Assembly: GCA_046291695.1 (NCBI GenBank)
Contig: JBKBSO010000010.1
Coordinates: 62,001-126,000 of the forward strand
Direction: 5' to 3'
DNA: 64,000 bases
Source: PNNG01 sp046291695
Lineage (GTDB): Bacteria; Bacteroidota; Bacteroidia; UBA7662
Shown here: one piece after another, positions 42,752 through 52,130 of the stretch
Layout: the number at the start of each line of letters is the position of its first letter
Numbering within the stretch: position 1 is the stretch's first letter
Translations under genes and position numbers: made by a program
The notes under the pieces: model-generated
What the model was told of the DNA's origin: nothing
Databases searched by the model: none
Seen by the model: only the letters and a program-made list of their open reading frames with translations

Positions 42752-45382
42752 ATGCGCTTTATTTTTTCCGGCTTATTGGCTTTGGCCATGAGCTTTCCTG
42801 TAGCGGCACAGGAAGTAATTAGATGCTACACCACCGAAATGCAGCAACAAATGCGCGAGCAGGGTTTGTTGCAAGAAACCGACGAGCAGTTTGAGCGCTG
42901 GTTGGCCGAACGTTTGCAAGGCCATCAGCTGCCAGAATCGGGTGATTTGGTGATTCCGGTGGTTGTGCACATCATCTACCAGCAGCCGTCGAACCCCTGG
43001 AACATCAGCGATGCGCAAGTGATTTCGCAAATAGATGTACTGAATGAAGATTTCTTGCGCCTGAATCCCGATACCACCAATACCCCGACTGTTTTTCAGT
43101 CGGTGGCGGTCAATACGGGCATTTCTTTTTGCCTCGCACAACGCGATCCGCAAGGCAACCCCACTACCGGTATCATCCGACATCAGTTTACCCAGGCAAG
43201 CAGTTGGAGTTCAACCACCATGAACAATACGATTAAACCGGCCACCATCTGGGATCCTACACGCTATATGAATGTGTGGGTAGCCAACCTGAGCGGTGGG
43301 CTGTTGGGCTATGCACAGTTTCCTACCGGATCGGGTTTGCCTGGTTTATCGGGTGGAAATAATGCCAATACCGATGGTATCGTTGTGCTCTATAGCTCGG
43401 TGGGTCGTCCGCCTTTCAATCCTTTCAATAATGTATACAATCTGGGCCGTACCGCCACACACGAAGTAGGGCATTACCTGGGCTTGCGGCACATTTGGGG
43501 CGATGGCAATTGCAGTGCCGACGATTTTTGCGACGATACCCCCCGCGCCAGCTCATCGAATTTTGGCTGCCCAACCCGCAATTCCTGCAACGATATCAAT
43601 TTTCCGCCCTTTCCTGCGGTTGACTTGCCCGATCAGGTCGAAAATTATATGGATTATTCGAACGACGCCTGCATGAACCTGTTCACGGCCAACCAACGCG
43701 ATCGGATGGTAACCGTTTTGATGAACAGCCCACGACGCGCCAGTTTGGTTACCGCCAACAGCTGTTTGGCGGCCATCATACGGCCACAGGCCAACTTTGC
43801 CCAGTCGGCCGATACCATATGCAGTGGCGCAAGCGTGAGCTTTACCGATTTGAGTGCCAACAGCCCTGTTCAGTGGCTTTGGCAATTCCCCGGGGGCGTG
43901 CCGGCCACCGATACCACGGCCAATCCTACCAATATTCGCTACGACAGTGTGGGCGTGTACAGCATTACCCTCGTAGCTACTAATCAAGCCGGTAGCGACA
44001 CCATCAGCCGGCAACTGGTGGTGAGCGGAAATGGCCATCTTAGCCTCGATAGCATGCCGCTAATCTGTGGTTTCGATTCAACCTTTGCCCTGCGTTTTGG
44101 TCAGCCGCGTGGTGGCGTGTACCAGGGTGCAGGCGTGAGCAACGACAGCTTGTTTAACCCGGCGGTAGCGGGTGCCGGCTTGCATTGGATAAGCTATACG
44201 CTTCCGGGTTGTGGCTTAGCCGATAGTTTGCAATTGCAAGTGGTTGCCGTGCCGCAACCTTTATTTCAAACGAGCATGAATAGTTTTTGCCTGAATGATG
44301 CCCCTTTGGTGCTGCAGGCGAGTCCAGCCGGCGGGAGCTTCAGCGGGCCGGGCGTACAACAGGGAAGCTTCGACCCCAGGGCTGCGGGGCTGGGCACACA
44401 TCGCCTGGTGTACAGCTTGGCCAATGCCCAAGGTTGCGTGGCCATCGATACCCTTTTGGTAGAGGTGAACGCGCTACCGGCAACCAGCATTTCGCTTTTT
44501 CCGCCGGTTTGTGTCGATCGGGGATTTGTACGGTTAACAGGTGGCCTACCAGCCGGTGGCAATTGGTCGGGCAGTGGGGTGAGTAACGATACGCTTTACT
44601 TTAATTCGGCCGGTCAAAAGCGCGTTTATTATACCTCACCTCCTACCGCTAACGGTTGTACGAACACCGATTCTACCTTCATTGATGTAAACAATCCTCC
44701 TGCTTTGAGCTTTGCTCCGGTAGATCCGATATGCATCCGCACCAGTTCGGTGCTGTTGAACATGGCCAGCCTTCCAGGCGGCAATTATACAGGAAACGGG
44801 GTGAATTTTGGGGTGTTTTTCCCGATGCAAGCTGGTGTGGGCACCCATACGATCTATTACAGCACAAGCCGTGATGGCTGTACGCTCACCGATAGTTTTG
44901 AGCTGGAAGTGTTTGCTGCGCCGGACGCGGTTATCGAAGCCTTGGGCAGTGATAGTTTACGTTCGCGTGAGCAGGCCGATCAGTATCGCTGGTTCTTTAA
45001 CGGACAGTGGCAACAAGCGTATACCGGCCGGAGCATCCGGCCTTTGCTGAGTGGAAGCTGGAAATTGCAGTTGGAGCAAGCCCAGTGCCTGTCGGAGCCC
45101 AGTGCCGACTATGTATATTTTGTAAGTGCCGTTTCGCGCCTCGAAAGTTGGGGCATACGCATTTATCCCAATCCTTCTTCCGGTTTGTTTTACCTGAATC
45201 GTCAAGAGGAATTGGCAGAGGCCCATATTCAGATCAGGGATTTGCAAGGCCGTTTGGTACGTGAATTTCGGGTTTTGGAGCCCATGCTCGAAATCGATTT
45301 GCGCGCCTTAGCAGCGGGTACCTATCTGTTGCAATACGAACAGGAGGGGCAACGTGCTTATTTCCGTTTGGTACGTGAATGA
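42752..45382 (+). CDS. secreted M43 (pappalysin-type) zinc protease with repeats and T9SS domain
   Basis: An 876-residue exported metalloprotease. After a signal peptide (MRFIFSGLLALAMSFPVAAQ) and a propeptide, the M43 domain carries H237-E-V-G-H241-YLGLRH with the metzincin third ligand, then 'DFCDDTP' and the Met-turn region 'NYMDYSNDACMNLFT'. A PKD domain follows (FTDLSANSPVQWLWQFPGG). Four 40-residue repeats with GG.Y.G.GV and F.P..AG.G.H come next (about 44040-44910). They are related to those of the preceding S8 protease. A type A sorting domain ends the protein (RIYPNPSSGLFYL). It is probably co-expressed with the S8 enzyme. Confidence 0.95.
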   Translation: MRFIFSGLLALAMSFPVAAQEVIRCYTTEMQQQMREQGLLQETDEQFERWLAERLQGHQLPESGDLVIPVVVHIIYQQPSNPWNISDAQVISQIDVLNEDFLRLNPDTTNTPTVFQSVAVNTGISFCLAQRDPQGNPTTGIIRHQFTQASSWSSTTMNNTIKPATIWDPTRYMNVWVANLSGGLLGYAQFPTGSGLPGLSGGNNANTDGIVVLYSSVGRPPFNPFNNVYNLGRTATHEVGHYLGLRHIWGDGNCSADDFCDDTPRASSSNFGCPTRNSCNDINFPPFPAVDLPDQVENYMDYSNDACMNLFTANQRDRMVTVLMNSPRRASLVTANSCLAAIIRPQANFAQSADTICSGASVSFTDLSANSPVQWLWQFPGGVPATDTTANPTNIRYDSVGVYSITLVATNQAGSDTISRQLVVSGNGHLSLDSMPLICGFDSTFALRFGQPRGGVYQGAGVSNDSLFNPAVAGAGLHWISYTLPGCGLADSLQLQVVAVPQPLFQTSMNSFCLNDAPLVLQASPAGGSFSGPGVQQGSFDPRAAGLGTHRLVYSLANAQGCVAIDTLLVEVNALPATSISLFPPVCVDRGFVRLTGGLPAGGNWSGSGVSNDTLYFNSAGQKRVYYTSPPTANGCTNTDSTFIDVNNPPALSFAPVDPICIRTSSVLLNMASLPGGNYTGNGVNFGVFFPMQAGVGTHTIYYSTSRDGCTLTDSFELEVFAAPDAVIEALGSDSLRSREQADQYRWFFNGQWQQAYTGRSIRPLLSGSWKLQLEQAQCLSEPSADYVYFVSAVSRLESWGIRIYPNPSSGLFYLNRQEELAEAHIQIRDLQGRLVREFRVLEPMLEIDLRALAAGTYLLQYEQEGQRAYFRLVRE

Positions 45383-45383
45383 G

Positions 45384-45422
45384 ACAAGGCCGGCCCTTTG
45401 TGCCGTGGCCGGCCTTGTTTTC
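45384..45422 (+). terminator. intrinsic terminator after the protease pair
   Basis: ACAAGGCCGGCC and GGCCGGCCTTGT form a perfect 12-base stem with an 11-base loop, followed by TTTTC. It begins directly at the stop codon of the M43 gene. Confidence 0.85.
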
Positions 45423-45493
45423 AATCATTTAGTGCAAGGCTAGCCTGAGGGTATGCAGCATTTTGCTTACCTTTAGCGTTTAATAAATTTGTT

Positions 45494-46009
45494 ATGACAA
45501 TTGCACCGGAAAAAGTGGTTGGGCTTAGTTTTGAGCTTCATGTGAGCAACAGCCAGGTAGCGCCCAGGTTGATGGAAACAGCCAATGCACAAAATCCTTT
45601 TTATTTTTTGGTAGGCCATAGTGGTTTGCCACCCGAATTTGAAGCGGCCCTGAGTGGTTTGGAAAGTGGCAGTGCTTTCGATTTTACGGTAAATATGATG
45701 GACGCTTACGGCCCTATGGAACAGGAAGCCATCATGGAAATCCCCAATGCTATTTTCACAAATCAGGAAGGTAAGTTCGATAGTGAAAATGTAAGTATTG
45801 GCAAGTTTTTATACCTCGAAGACGAAGAGGGACAGCAACATCGCGGCAAAGTTATTGGTTTACAAGCCGAAACGGTAACCATGGATTTTAACCATCCGTT
45901 GGCTGGTTTCGATTTGCATTTTAAAGGTTCGGTACTGGAGGTTCGCGATGCTGAACCCACTGAAATTGCCCACGGTCATGTGCATGGTCCGGGTGGTATG
46001 GAGCATTAA
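45494..46009 (+). CDS. SlyD-type FKBP peptidyl-prolyl isomerase
   Basis: A 171-residue cytoplasmic prolyl isomerase/chaperone of the SlyD group. 'FYFLVGHSGLPPEFEAALSGLESGSAFDFTVNMMDAYG' is the FKBP core with the insert-in-flap domain, and 'DFNHPLAGFDLHFKGSVLEV' its conserved end. A histidine-rich tail (HGHVHGPGGMEH) may bind metal ions. TAAATTTG ends only two bases before the ATG; a more distant TACCTTTA (45468-45475) could serve as the -7 box instead and would leave a short leader. Confidence 0.92.
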   Translation: MTIAPEKVVGLSFELHVSNSQVAPRLMETANAQNPFYFLVGHSGLPPEFEAALSGLESGSAFDFTVNMMDAYGPMEQEAIMEIPNAIFTNQEGKFDSENVSIGKFLYLEDEEGQQHRGKVIGLQAETVTMDFNHPLAGFDLHFKGSVLEVRDAEPTEIAHGHVHGPGGMEH

Positions 46010-46028
46010 ATTTAATTCCTCAAAGCGT

Positions 46029-47816
46029 ATGCGGTTAAGTGTAATTACACTTGCGCTGGCAGTTTTTTGCCATTTGGGCAGCCTAGCGCAGGAAAAAATA
46101 GCTTATGAACTCAGCTTTAGCAAGCCTTCTTCGCATTATGTGGAGGTAAAAATGGAGGTGCAAAACTACCTGGCCGATACGGTGGTTGTGCGCTTGCCGG
46201 TTTGGACGCCGGGTTCGTATCTCATTCGCGAATTTTCGCGTAATGTCGACAGCTTTGAGGCCTTTGTGAACGGTAAGCCGGTGCCTGGCCAGAAAATCGA
46301 AAAAAATGCCTGGCGGGTTATCAAGCCCCGCGAAGCCTTGCTCGATATCCGCTACCGGGTATATTGCCGTGAGTACAGCGTGCGCACCAGTTACGTAAAC
46401 GATGAGCAGGCCGCCTTGATAGGTACTACCTTGTTTATGTTTGTACCTGGACTCGAAAATCGGCGTCATGAAGTACGCATTAATCCCCCTAAGAGCTGGA
46501 AAAGCATCGCTACAGCTTTGCACAGAAGCGGAACGAGCCCATGGGAACGTTTTGCCGACAATTACGACGAATTGGTGGATTGTCCCATTGAGCTAGGCCA
46601 ATTTAAAACCTTTAGTTTCGAGGCAGCAGGGGTGCGGCACGAAGTGGCCATGCCTGGGCAAGACAAATTTCCCGAAGCCGAGCTCAAGCGCGATATGGGA
46701 AAGATTGTAGAAGCTTCCACGCGTATTTTCGGCCATCAGCCCAATACCGATTATCTTTTTATCATACAGCATAGCGAACAGGGCGGTGGGGGATTAGAGC
46801 ACCGCAACAGTACCACTTTACAAACGCGCAGGGGGGTGTACGATAATGCGAATTCTTACCAGGGATTAATGGGTTTAGTAGCCCATGAGTATTTTCATCT
46901 TTGGAATGTAAAGCGCTTGCGTCCCGAAGCATTGGGCCCATTTGATTACAACCGCGAGAACTACACGCACAACCTCTGGTTTTCAGAAGGCTTTACGAGT
47001 TATTACGATAATTTATTGTTGGCCCGTACAGGCTTGATGGCTGAGGAGGACTACCTCAAAGTACTCACGCAAGGCTTTAATGCGGTATTGGGTAATCGGG
47101 GCGATGCGGTTCAGTCGCTGGCCGAATCGAGTTTAGACGCCTGGATTAAATTTTATCTGCGCAATGAAAACAGCGGTAACATTACGGTATCGTATTACAG
47201 GAAGGGGGCCATGCTAGGGCTTATTTTCGATTTGGTGATTTTGGAGCGCAGCGGCGGTGCATATGGGCTTGATTCGTTGATGAAGCGCATGTACCTAACC
47301 TACGCTGTGCAGGAGGATCGGGGATTTAGCGATGCCGAATTGCAGGCGCATTGCCGGGCGATGATGGGAAGTGAAGCCGACAGCCTATTTGCGCATTATG
47401 TGTATGGTACCAAACCTATGGACTTTGCCAGGTATATGGCCTATGCCGGATTGGTGGTGGAAGATACATCGGGCAGGCATAAAGAGGCTTACCTCGGGGC
47501 AAGCTTTCGAAAAATGGGCGAATATCCCCTGGTAAGTTCGATTCGAGAAGGCAGTGCTGCCTGGGAGATGGGTTTGCAGGTTGACGATTTGTTGTTGGAA
47601 GTAAATGGCAAGAAGGTTGACAAGCTGGATGAATGGCTACAAGGTCAGAAGCCCGGGTCCAAAATAAAGCTCAAAATATGGCGGCAAGGTCAAGAGTTTA
47701 TATTAAATGGCCGGTTAGGAGATTATCCCGCCCCACGTTTTTATATTTACAAACAGGCTGATGCCAATGCACAGCAGGTATTGATTTATGAAAAATTGGT
47801 GGCTTACCCTTTTTAG
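46029..47816 (+). CDS. secreted M61-family metallopeptidase with PDZ domain
   Basis: A 595-residue exported peptidase, started at the ATG at 46029 for a clean signal peptide (MRLSVITLALAVFCHLGSLAQ). The N-terminal beta domain ('VEVKMEVQNYLADTVVVRLPVWTPGSYLIREFSRNV') is typical of the glycyl aminopeptidase (M61) family. The zinc motif is H286-E-Y-F-H290-LWNVKRLRP, followed by 'LWFSEGFTSYYDNL' with the next ligand. A PDZ domain forms the C-terminus (about 500-595; 'VSSIREGSAAWEMGLQVDDLLLEVNGKKV'). It lies 19 bases after the slyD-like gene and overlaps the M28 gene by 29 bases. Confidence 0.93.
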   Translation: MRLSVITLALAVFCHLGSLAQEKIAYELSFSKPSSHYVEVKMEVQNYLADTVVVRLPVWTPGSYLIREFSRNVDSFEAFVNGKPVPGQKIEKNAWRVIKPREALLDIRYRVYCREYSVRTSYVNDEQAALIGTTLFMFVPGLENRRHEVRINPPKSWKSIATALHRSGTSPWERFADNYDELVDCPIELGQFKTFSFEAAGVRHEVAMPGQDKFPEAELKRDMGKIVEASTRIFGHQPNTDYLFIIQHSEQGGGGLEHRNSTTLQTRRGVYDNANSYQGLMGLVAHEYFHLWNVKRLRPEALGPFDYNRENYTHNLWFSEGFTSYYDNLLLARTGLMAEEDYLKVLTQGFNAVLGNRGDAVQSLAESSLDAWIKFYLRNENSGNITVSYYRKGAMLGLIFDLVILERSGGAYGLDSLMKRMYLTYAVQEDRGFSDAELQAHCRAMMGSEADSLFAHYVYGTKPMDFARYMAYAGLVVEDTSGRHKEAYLGASFRKMGEYPLVSSIREGSAAWEMGLQVDDLLLEVNGKKVDKLDEWLQGQKPGSKIKLKIWRQGQEFILNGRLGDYPAPRFYIYKQADANAQQVLIYEKLVAYPF

Positions 47817-49188
47817 TATAGCAGTTATTGGTGCCGGAGCCAGGGCACAGCAGCGTGGCCTAGAGGATGCTACCTTCATTCGGCAATTATTCGACAGTTC
47901 CTTGGTGCAGGGGCAATCATGGCCCATGCTCGAACACTTGTGCAAGCAAATTGGGCATCGCCTGAGTGGAAGTGAACAAGCGCATCAGGCCGTTTTGTTT
48001 ACCCGCAATCAGATGTTGCGCTTTGGCTTCGACAGCGTATGGTTGCAGCCCGTTATGGTGCCTGTTTGGAAACGTGGTGAACCCGAACAAGCGCAAATCA
48101 GAATTTACAAGCGCACAGGAGGTGGCATGGTACAAAGACGCGACTTGCCGGTATCGGTCTTGGCCCTCGGTGGTTCTGTGGCTACCCCCCCCTCAGGTAT
48201 TGAAGCTGAGGTGGTGGAATTTGCCTCTCTAAGAGCGCTGGAAGCTGCACAAACGGCGGAGCTTGAGGGTAAGATAGCCTTTATCAATGAACCATTTGAT
48301 CCACGCGATATCTATACGTTTAGCAGTTATAGCCATTGTGTAGGAAACCGTTTGAGTGGAGCCAAGGCAGCGGCCGAAAAGGGTGCAGTAGCGGTATTGG
48401 TACGCTCGCTTAGCCACCGAATCGACACCTATCCGCATACTGGTCTGATGCATTACGGGGATGCCAACAAACGCATTCCGGCGGCTGCCATCAGCACGCA
48501 GCATGCCGAACTCCTGAGCGAAATGCTGAAAAGCCAGAAAGGCCTGAAGTTTTACCTCCTGCAATCGTGCGTGCAATTGCCCGATACGCTTTCTTATAAT
48601 GTGGTAGGGCAAATGCATGGGAGTATGCCCAATGCCGATTATATGGTGGTGGGTGGGCATCTGGATAGCTGGGATGTAGGCGAGGGAGCGCACGACGACG
48701 GAGTAGGTTGTGTACACAGCATCGAAGCCTTGCGTTTGCTCAAGGTAAATGGCTATCGTCCGCGGCATCATTTGCGGGCCATTATGTTTATGAACGAAGA
48801 AAACGGCATGCGGGGTGCTACAGAATATGCCCGATTGGCCAGAGAAAGGCAGGAGTTTCACCGGGTAGCCATTGAGTCGGATAGAGGTGGTTTTTCGCCC
48901 CGTGAGTTTCATGTTGATGCCGATTCGCAGGCCATAGCTGCGCTGCAACCTTATCTGCCCTTGCTCGAACCTTATGGCATCCACGGCATTAAGCAAGGAG
49001 GGAGTGGTGCCGATGTAAGCCGATTGCGCGATAATGCCGAACTGCTGATTGGCTTTGTGCCCGATAGTCAACGCTACTTCGATTTTCATCACGCCGCCAG
49101 CGATGTGCTCGAAGCGGTTAACCGCCGTGAACTGGAATTGGGATCAGCGGCCATTGCTGCCCTGTTGTATTTGCTCGACCGACAGTAG
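47788..49188 (+). CDS. secreted M28-family zinc peptidase with PA domain
   Basis: A 466-residue exported peptidase like plasma glutamate carboxypeptidase. A signal peptide (MKNWWLTLFSIAVIGAGARAQ) is followed by a PA insert ('EGKIAFINEPFDP', 'GAVAVLVRSL'). The M28 zinc centre is visible as 'VVGGHLDSWDVGEGAHDDGVG' (H and D ligands), 'FMNEENGMRGA' (catalytic and metal-binding E) and the final 'FDFHHAASDVL' (H). It overlaps the M61 gene by 29 bases, so the two enzymes are made together. They probably act in series on peptides outside the cytoplasm. Confidence 0.95.
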   Translation: MKNWWLTLFSIAVIGAGARAQQRGLEDATFIRQLFDSSLVQGQSWPMLEHLCKQIGHRLSGSEQAHQAVLFTRNQMLRFGFDSVWLQPVMVPVWKRGEPEQAQIRIYKRTGGGMVQRRDLPVSVLALGGSVATPPSGIEAEVVEFASLRALEAAQTAELEGKIAFINEPFDPRDIYTFSSYSHCVGNRLSGAKAAAEKGAVAVLVRSLSHRIDTYPHTGLMHYGDANKRIPAAAISTQHAELLSEMLKSQKGLKFYLLQSCVQLPDTLSYNVVGQMHGSMPNADYMVVGGHLDSWDVGEGAHDDGVGCVHSIEALRLLKVNGYRPRHHLRAIMFMNEENGMRGATEYARLARERQEFHRVAIESDRGGFSPREFHVDADSQAIAALQPYLPLLEPYGIHGIKQGGSGADVSRLRDNAELLIGFVPDSQRYFDFHHAASDVLEAVNRRELELGSAAIAALLYLLDRQ

Positions 49189-49268
49189 ATTACAGCCAAA
49201 ATTTGCAGAATTTAGTGCCTTGTAGCATATTTGACGACACAAAGTCACCCATTGTTTAAAGACTTGCC

Positions 49269-50405
49269 TTGAACGGTACCGAAATAATTTACATCACCAT
49301 CCTTTGCTACAGCCTGCTGTATTTTGGCTTGTTGGTGGTATTTTGGTTTTTTTGGAAACGCCCGGAGCCAGCCCTTAGGTTGCCGGAGGCATTGCCTGCA
49401 ATCAGCCTGGTGATTCCCCTGCGAAACGAAATCCAAAATATTCCTTTGTTGCTGGAGCGGCTCGAAGCCATTCCTTATCCTAATATGGAAGTGATTTTTG
49501 TGGATGATCATTCGGCAGATTCTACCTGTTTTTTTCTGGAAGAATGGCTCCCGCAGCTGAATCGGGAAGCGCATAAGATTTGGCGACTTATTTATGCCAA
49601 AGGGTCGGGCAAAAAGTCGTGTTTTGAGGAAGGCATTTATCACGCCAGTGGCGATTTGATTGTGTTAAGTGCCGCAGATGTCATTTATCCGAAAAAATGG
49701 TTTCAAACATTGGCAGGGTATTTTCAAGACCCGAAAGTACAAATGGTAGCCGGCCCGGTGTATTGCAACGAAGAAGGTGATTTTTTGTATCAATTTCAGC
49801 AAATCGACCGGGTGTTCATTACATTTTTTACCAAAGCACTGTGGCGAATGGGCTGGCCTTTACTCATCAACGGTTCCAATATATCGTTCAGGGCCTCGGC
49901 TTATGAGGCCGTGGGAGGTTTTTATGGTACCTTGAACAGTTTGGTAGGCGAAGACGAGTTTATCTTGCGGAAAATGAAGAAGCAATTTGGCCTTCAATCG
50001 CTGGCATACATTACCCATCCTGATTTTATGGTTCGGGTTTCGGTAAAAGAAAATTGGCACGACTTGCTTGAACAGCGCTACCGATGGACCACCAAATGGA
50101 AAGTTTGGCGCGATGCCCCACATTTCATTTTTGGAGTAGGTATTGTTTTTATGAATGTTATTTACATGCTGGCCTTTTCTCTAATGCTGTTCGATTGGTA
50201 CGGCACTTTCATTTACGGCTATATGGCCATAGTAAAACTGAGTTGCGAACTTTGGCTCCTCAAGCTTTTGCTCTCCCATTTTGGTTTGCATCAAAGCTGG
50301 AAGATTCGTTTGAATTATAGCTTCACACAGCCCTTGTTTGTACTGGGCATTGCCAGCAATTTTTTAAAAGAGCGTTGGATTTGGAAAAACAGAATCGGAA
50401 ATTAA
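49269..50405 (+). CDS. membrane glycosyltransferase family 2
   Basis: A 378-residue GT2 enzyme anchored by membrane segments at both ends (ILCYSLLYFGLLVVFWFFW near the start, 'IVFMNVIYMLAFSLMLF' and more near the end). The catalytic domain shows 'SLVIPLRNEIQNIPLLLERLEAIPYPNMEVIFVDDHSAD', a DxD-like 'SAADV' and the processive-type 'EQRYRWTTKW'. TTG at 49269 appears to be the start codon. It probably transfers a sugar to a lipid or polysaccharide. The acceptor is unknown and no other glycan genes are nearby. Confidence 0.9.
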   Translation: MNGTEIIYITILCYSLLYFGLLVVFWFFWKRPEPALRLPEALPAISLVIPLRNEIQNIPLLLERLEAIPYPNMEVIFVDDHSADSTCFFLEEWLPQLNREAHKIWRLIYAKGSGKKSCFEEGIYHASGDLIVLSAADVIYPKKWFQTLAGYFQDPKVQMVAGPVYCNEEGDFLYQFQQIDRVFITFFTKALWRMGWPLLINGSNISFRASAYEAVGGFYGTLNSLVGEDEFILRKMKKQFGLQSLAYITHPDFMVRVSVKENWHDLLEQRYRWTTKWKVWRDAPHFIFGVGIVFMNVIYMLAFSLMLFDWYGTFIYGYMAIVKLSCELWLLKLLLSHFGLHQSWKIRLNYSFTQPLFVLGIASNFLKERWIWKNRIGN

Positions 50406-50424
50406 TCGGCTGTGGTACAAAAGC

Positions 50425-51111
50425 TTATACCAGGTTGAGCAGGCTTTCGAGAATGCGCAACCCATCGGTATTGCCCAGCACGTCATCGGCCGCCCGCTCA
50501 GGATGTGGCATCATGCCAAATACATTGCGTTCTTTATTGGTAATGCCGGCAATATTTTGAAGCGATCCATTGGGGTTGCCTTCCTGCGTGATATTTCCTG
50601 CGGCATCGCAATAACGGAACAGCACCTGATCCTGATCATTCAGCGCTTTTAAACCATCTTCGTCGATAAAATAGTTGCCTTCGCCATGCGCAATAGGAAT
50701 TTGTAGCACTTCTTCGGTGCTTAACCCCCGGGTAAGCAAGGTCTGCGTGGTTTGTGGCTTCAGGTACACGTTTTTGCAGATGAATTTACGACTAGTATTG
50801 TGCAGCAAGGTTCCGGGAACCAGCTTGGCCTCGGTAAGCACCTGAAAACCATTACAAATGCCCATCACATAGCCTCCTCTTTTGGCATGCGCAATTACCT
50901 GTTCCATGATGGGCGAAAAACGTGCAATGGCACCCGAACGCAGGTAGTCGCCATAGGAAAAGCCACCAGGCAAAACTACCATGTCAACGCCCTGTAAATC
51001 GGTTTCCTTGTGAAAAAGTGGCACCACCGTTTGACCAAGCAACTCACCAAATACATATAGGGTATCGCGATCGCAATTAGAACCAGGGAAAATGACAACA
51101 CCAATTTTCAT
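50425..51111 (-). CDS. purQ: phosphoribosylformylglycinamidine synthase subunit PurQ
   Basis: A 228-residue class I glutamine amidotransferase subunit of purine synthesis. It supplies ammonia to PurL. The nucleophile is C86 in GICNGFQ, and the H-E pair is in 'MMPHPERAAD'. The start MKIGVVIFPGSNCDRD is diagnostic. purL and purS are not adjacent. It converges with the glycosyltransferase gene 20 bases away. The near-consensus GAACTTTG lies just upstream on its strand. Confidence 0.97.
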   Translation of the reverse strand: MKIGVVIFPGSNCDRDTLYVFGELLGQTVVPLFHKETDLQGVDMVVLPGGFSYGDYLRSGAIARFSPIMEQVIAHAKRGGYVMGICNGFQVLTEAKLVPGTLLHNTSRKFICKNVYLKPQTTQTLLTRGLSTEEVLQIPIAHGEGNYFIDEDGLKALNDQDQVLFRYCDAAGNITQEGNPNGSLQNIAGITNKERNVFGMMPHPERAADDVLGNTDGLRILESLLNLV

Positions 51112-51158
51112 AGGGAGATTTTTAATGAGTGCAAAGTTCGAAAATTCGAGTCAATTTT

Positions 51159-52130
51159 TCAGAAAATACCACTATTTACCAGCAGCAGGCCAAGCCACAA
51201 CAGCATCAATAGGTTAAACCACGATTTTTTGGGGATAGACTCCAACATCCTTCCCAGGTAAAAAGCACCTACCGGGTAAAACATGGCGGCATTCATCCAG
51301 CCATCGCCGGGTAGAAAGAGGATAGCAACCACCGAACAAATGAGCAGGATGAAAAAAATCCTTTGTGCATTTCGTAAGGCGTTGGTTTTGAGGTTTCCCC
51401 CCACAAAACTTATGGCAACGCCCATGATAAACAAGCTTAGAATTAAAGCCAATAGCAGTTTTTGGGCCTCATTAGGCAGGTGTAGTTGTACAAAATCAAA
51501 ATCTGCGAAATCGAATACCGACCAAAAAAGGCCTTGGTTGTTCATGAGATAAGCTATGGCTGCCAGCAGGTAAAAAGGGGTACCATAGCCCAACAACCAC
51601 AACAATAAGCCCCGCCAACGTAGCATGCCCCCAAGCATAATGCTAAGAAAACTAATCGGAAAGAGCACCCAAGCGGGCTGATAAATCAGAAAGGCAATAC
51701 CACCCAACAAGCCGGCATCGAAAACCAAGCTGAGTTGCCTGCGCGAGTTGCCGGCAATCATCATGTTACGGAGAATAAACATGAGCAAAAACGACGGGTA
51801 AATGGCCGGCTGTAAACCTAACCAAGGCAAATAGGCCAGTCCCGCCATGAGGTAAGCCAAGAAAAACAGGCTGTTGTAACCCTGACTTATTTTTTCGTGC
51901 ACCAAAAGCTCATTAAAAAGCACCGCACCTCCTACCAGGAATAGTAGATTTAATGTTAAGAGGAGGGGCTCGGGTAGCTGTTGCATCCACAAATACAAGG
52001 GTTGACCACCACCAGGATACCGGGCCAATTGTTCACTGGCTGAAAGCGCCAGCAGCAGGAGTACAAGCACCAATAAACCAATGCCATAAGCACGCCACAA
52101 ATGATTCGATCGGAACAAGGCTGAGGTCAT
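51159..52130 (-). CDS. multi-spanning membrane protein, DUF6427-like
   Basis: A 323-residue protein with about ten hydrophobic segments, for example 'YGIGLLVLVLLLLALSASE' and 'LLLTLNLLFLVGGAVLFNELL'. The pattern 'LFNELLVHEKISQGYNSLFFLAYLM' and overall length resemble the Bacteroidota DUF6427 family. No catalytic motif is seen. It starts four bases inside the end of the exported protein gene at 52127, so the two are co-translated. Confidence 0.72.
   Translation of the reverse strand: MTSALFRSNHLWRAYGIGLLVLVLLLLALSASEQLARYPGGGQPLYLWMQQLPEPLLLTLNLLFLVGGAVLFNELLVHEKISQGYNSLFFLAYLMAGLAYLPWLGLQPAIYPSFLLMFILRNMMIAGNSRRQLSLVFDAGLLGGIAFLIYQPAWVLFPISFLSIMLGGMLRWRGLLLWLLGYGTPFYLLAAIAYLMNNQGLFWSVFDFADFDFVQLHLPNEAQKLLLALILSLFIMGVAISFVGGNLKTNALRNAQRIFFILLICSVVAILFLPGDGWMNAAMFYPVGAFYLGRMLESIPKKSWFNLLMLLWLGLLLVNSGIF

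Noticed and set aside
48229..49092. 287-codon open frame on the minus strand
   Set aside because: Antisense to the M28 peptidase, whose zinc motifs are in the other frame.
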